Shown here in pieces: positions 13,868 through 15,598 of a stretch of 15,598 nt of DNA (its first letter is position 1; each line of letters opens with the position of its first letter). The stretch is taken from NCBI GenBank assembly GCA_003501335.1, contig DNPQ01000113.1, positions 1 to 15,598 of the forward strand, given 5' to 3'. Below the pieces are notes generated by a model. It had not been told where the DNA came from, made no database searches, and worked only from the letters and a program-made list of their open reading frames with translations. The DNA is from Bacillota bacterium (lineage in GTDB: Bacteria; Bacillota; UBA4882; UBA8346). Position numbers and translations under genes: made by a program.

Positions 13868-14074
13868 TCCAGTAGTAGTACCCTCCCTAAACAACGGTCC
13901 CAGGTTTTTTCATTTCCATTTTGCAAGTCATGGTTCGCAGGATGAAATGCAACATTCCCGGCAGGAATGATGGATTGCATCGCGAATCTTTGAAGAAAAT
14001 TTATGGACCAGCTATTTTCTAAAGAATTCCCACTGCCTGAATAGGAAAAAACCAAAAAACGGGAGGGTAAAACA

Positions 14075-14632
14075 ATGTCGAAGCATGAAAAAATGAATCA
14101 AGCTCCGCCTGATACAGGTTCTACGCAAATTGAGGGATTTGATATTGAAATCAATCAAATTAAGCTCGACCGGATTGACCGTCTGGTGGATAGTTACGAA
14201 AAAAGTATTCTCGCGCATCTTGATAACGAATATTTAAGCCGGACCCACTGGTCGGATCGTTTGGCTGATCGGATCGCATCCTTTGGAGGCAGTTGGATAT
14301 TTATCACCCTTTTTATATTGTTTCTTTTAGGATGGATGGTACTCAATTCACTTTCCATCTTTTCCGTACACTTCGACCCCTATCCGTTTATTCTGTTGAA
14401 CCTCTGCCTTTCCTTTATCGCAGCTTTCCAGGCGCCTGTCATTATGATGAGTCAAAACCGGCAGGCCGCCCATGACAAACATGAGTCGGTGATTGACTTT
14501 GCAATCAATTATAAGGCTGAGCAGGAAATCGATGATATGCAAAACCACTTGCACCGGATTGAAGAGGAATTAAGCGAAATGAAGGAAATGTTGTCAGCAT
14601 TAAATGCTGCAGCAAACCAAGCAGGAAAATAA
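14075..14632 (+). CDS. DUF1003-family membrane protein
   Basis: A 185-residue protein with a soluble N terminus, two transmembrane helices (about 73-93 and 104-125) and a charged, coiled-coil-like C terminus (about 148-178). The DUF1003 signature is clear: DRIASFGGSWIFITLF, then FDPYPFILLNLCLSFIAAFQAPVIMMSQNRQA. Its function is not established. GGGAGGG (14061-14067) lies 7 bases before the ATG. The AlkD-like gene starts 22 bases after its stop, so the two are probably co-transcribed. Confidence 0.92.
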   Translation: MSKHEKMNQAPPDTGSTQIEGFDIEINQIKLDRIDRLVDSYEKSILAHLDNEYLSRTHWSDRLADRIASFGGSWIFITLFILFLLGWMVLNSLSIFSVHFDPYPFILLNLCLSFIAAFQAPVIMMSQNRQAAHDKHESVIDFAINYKAEQEIDDMQNHLHRIEEELSEMKEMLSALNAAANQAGK

Positions 14633-14654
14633 CTTATAAAATAAGGATTATTTT

Positions 14655-15335
14655 ATGGAAAAAACAGTAAAAGAGCGAATTTTGGAATTGGCGGATGAAA
14701 AATACCGGCAATTTCAAAGTAAACTACTGCCCGACACCGTTAATCTCGTAGGGGTGCGTTTGCCAGAGCTTCGGGCCCTTGCAAAAGAACTTGCTAAGGG
14801 GGATTGGCGGCATTATCCGGAAACGGCCGAAGATGAATTGTATGAAGAAACGATGGTACAGGGACTGGTTATCGGATATGCCAAGGCCGATGTTGAGGAG
14901 ATATTGCGCTATGTTGCCGCTTTTATGCCAAAGATTAATAATTGGGGGACTTGTGACAGCTTTTGCAGCAATTTAAAAATCACTCGGGATCATCCGGCGA
15001 GGGTTTGGGAGTTTTTACAGCCTTATTTAAGTTCCCATAAAGAATTCGAAGTTCGTTTTGCCGTGGTGATGCTGCTGAACTTTTATATTAATCTCTCCTA
15101 TATCGACAAGGTGCTGGCAAGCCTTGCCACTGTCAAACAAGAGGGTTATTATGCGAGAATGGCGGTGGCCTGGACGGTTTCGATTTGTTTCGTAAAATTC
15201 CCGGAGAAGACTTTGGTCTATTTACAGAACAACAATTGGGACGACTTTACCTATAACAAGGCGCTGCAAAAAATCAGGGAATCCCGGTGCGTCGATAAGG
15301 AAACCAAGGCTTTGATTGGGAGAATGAAACGGTAA
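14655..15335 (+). CDS. AlkD-like DNA alkylation repair protein (HEAT-repeat DNA glycosylase)
   Basis: A 226-residue all-helical protein of the AlkD/COG4912 type, close to the usual length. Landmarks include VGVRLPELRALAKELAKGDW (33-51), MVQGLVIGYAK, FMPKINNWGTCDSFC (90-104), EVRFAVVMLLNFY and MAVAWTVSICFVKFPE. Trp97, Asp101, Arg134 and Trp173 fall where B. cereus AlkD has Trp109, Asp113, Arg148 and Trp187 (numbers from memory), so the catalytic set appears intact. AlkD removes positively charged 3- and 7-alkylpurines without base flipping. AAGGA (14643-14647) is 7 bases from the ATG. It is likely co-transcribed with the DUF1003 gene. Some relatives have lost glycosylase activity, so the call is by family. 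Confidence 0.9.
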   Translation: MEKTVKERILELADEKYRQFQSKLLPDTVNLVGVRLPELRALAKELAKGDWRHYPETAEDELYEETMVQGLVIGYAKADVEEILRYVAAFMPKINNWGTCDSFCSNLKITRDHPARVWEFLQPYLSSHKEFEVRFAVVMLLNFYINLSYIDKVLASLATVKQEGYYARMAVAWTVSICFVKFPEKTLVYLQNNNWDDFTYNKALQKIRESRCVDKETKALIGRMKR

Positions 15336-15460
15336 GACCAGGGTACGACCCGGCGAAAATATCTTGAGATATGATGGCGGAATGCAAGCAAATGGAGGGG
15401 AAGCTTGATAGATGCAGCATATAGCGATGCCTTAGATTCGGGTGACTCAAGGATTGTAAA

Positions 15461-15496
15461 CCAGGCCCCGGGAAGGACTCTCCTCCCGGGGCCTGG
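15461..15496. terminator. GC-rich hairpin after the AlkD-like gene
   Basis: CCAGGCCCCGGGA (15461-15473) and TCCCGGGGCCTGG (15484-15496) form a perfect 13-bp stem with a 10-base loop. It lies 125 bases past the alkD-like stop. On plus it is followed by TATGTAAAAAATT and on minus by TTTACAATCC, so it has only a short T tract, on the minus side. It may end convergent transcripts from both directions. Confidence 0.55.
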
Positions 15497-15509
15497 TATG
15501 TAAAAAATT

Positions 15510-15598
15510 GGGGTCACTGAAGTGGACTCTCTCAATTAAGGCGTTTTAATAGTTCTCTTAGAAGATCAGACGCCATGCCGCCCAGCAATTGTTTGATT
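15510..15598 (-). mobile_element. Possible end of an insertion sequence running out of the window
   Basis: Read on the minus strand, an open frame ends at a TGA (15532-15534), followed 10 bases later by the sequence ending TTCAGTGACCCC at 15510. A stop codon immediately inside a conserved-looking terminus is typical of IS ends, and GGGATCACTGAA at 331-342 is nearly the same terminus. The matching inverted repeat and the transposase core would lie beyond base 15598, so this is tentative. Confidence 0.3.
15532..15598 (-). CDS. C-terminal end of an unidentified minus-strand protein
   Basis: Twenty-one residues are visible before the TGA (IKQLLGGMASDLLRELLKRL then Asn), a leucine-rich amphipathic helix. 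It is too short to identify. The position suggests either a transposase tail or an ordinary convergent gene whose terminator is the hairpin at 15461-15496. Confidence 0.3.
   Translation of the reverse strand, partial: IKQLLGGMASDLLRELLKRLN

Noticed and set aside
13624..14055. 143-codon minus-strand open frame over the GH130 remnant
   Set aside because: The plus strand carries clear GH130 homology in the same region; the minus translation resembles nothing and has no ribosome site.
15405..15503. 32-codon frame starting at TTG after a GGAGGGG
   Set aside because: It reads straight through the GC-rich hairpin, has a rare start codon and no homology that I recognise.
1..15598. CRISPR array, tRNA, rRNA or phage genes
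   Set aside because: No regularly spaced repeats, no tRNA cloverleaf or rRNA-like sequence and no phage structural genes were seen anywhere in the window.

Overview
All family assignments here come from reading the translated sequence; no database search was run. The window looks like a chromosomal segment of an anaerobic Bacillota (Firmicutes) bacterium. It has strong GGAGG-type ribosome binding sites, a textbook sigma-A promoter, a CcpA-type cre match and low-GC catabolic genes. A Negativicutes-like or related clostridial lineage with a TRAP transporter would fit, but this is inference and the genus cannot be named.

Layout. (1) 1-201 is the 3' end of a branched-chain amino acid ABC transporter ATPase (livF). 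A 400-base gene-free gap follows. (2) 602-9754 is an AT-rich sugar-acid cassette. A LacI-family regulator on the minus strand is followed by a 656-base control region and seven plus-strand genes: RpiB/LacAB-family isomerase, KduD-type dehydrogenase, KDPG/KDPGal aldolase, DgoK-type 2-keto-3-deoxy sugar-acid kinase, D-2-hydroxyacid dehydrogenase, TRAP solute-binding protein and fused TRAP permease DctQM. (3) 9910-12205 holds a HIT-family protein and a methyl-accepting chemotaxis protein. (4) 12451-13867 is a decaying mannoside-phosphorylase pair: a GH130 gene with a one-base frameshift, then a 76-codon remnant of a second GH130 gene overlapping it by ATGA. (5) 14075-15335 is a DUF1003 membrane protein and an AlkD-like DNA glycosylase. 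(6) 15461-15598 has a GC-rich inverted repeat and what may be the end of an insertion sequence running out of the window.

How the cassette probably works. The TRAP system would import a sugar acid. The RpiB-like protein keeps the catalytic Cys66 but appears to have lost the ring-opening histidine (Ile99) and the phosphate-binding residues of ribose-5-phosphate isomerase. With a KduD homologue next to it, it resembles the streptococcal DhuI/DhuD pair that converts unsaturated uronate (DHU) to 2-keto-3-deoxygluconate. DgoK and the aldolase would then give pyruvate and glyceraldehyde-3-phosphate. No polysaccharide lyase or unsaturated glucuronyl hydrolase is present, so a monomer would be imported. 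The hydroxyacid dehydrogenase has no obvious step.

Control. A consensus promoter (TTGACA, 17 bases, TATAAT) is overlapped by a 32-bp perfect palindrome, the probable LacI-family operator. Related TGRAACYGGTTYCA-like sites lie at 1799, 1893, 1920 and 2916. An exact match to the CcpA cre consensus lies at 2205-2218 in the leader. The pattern suggests local repression plus carbon catabolite repression.
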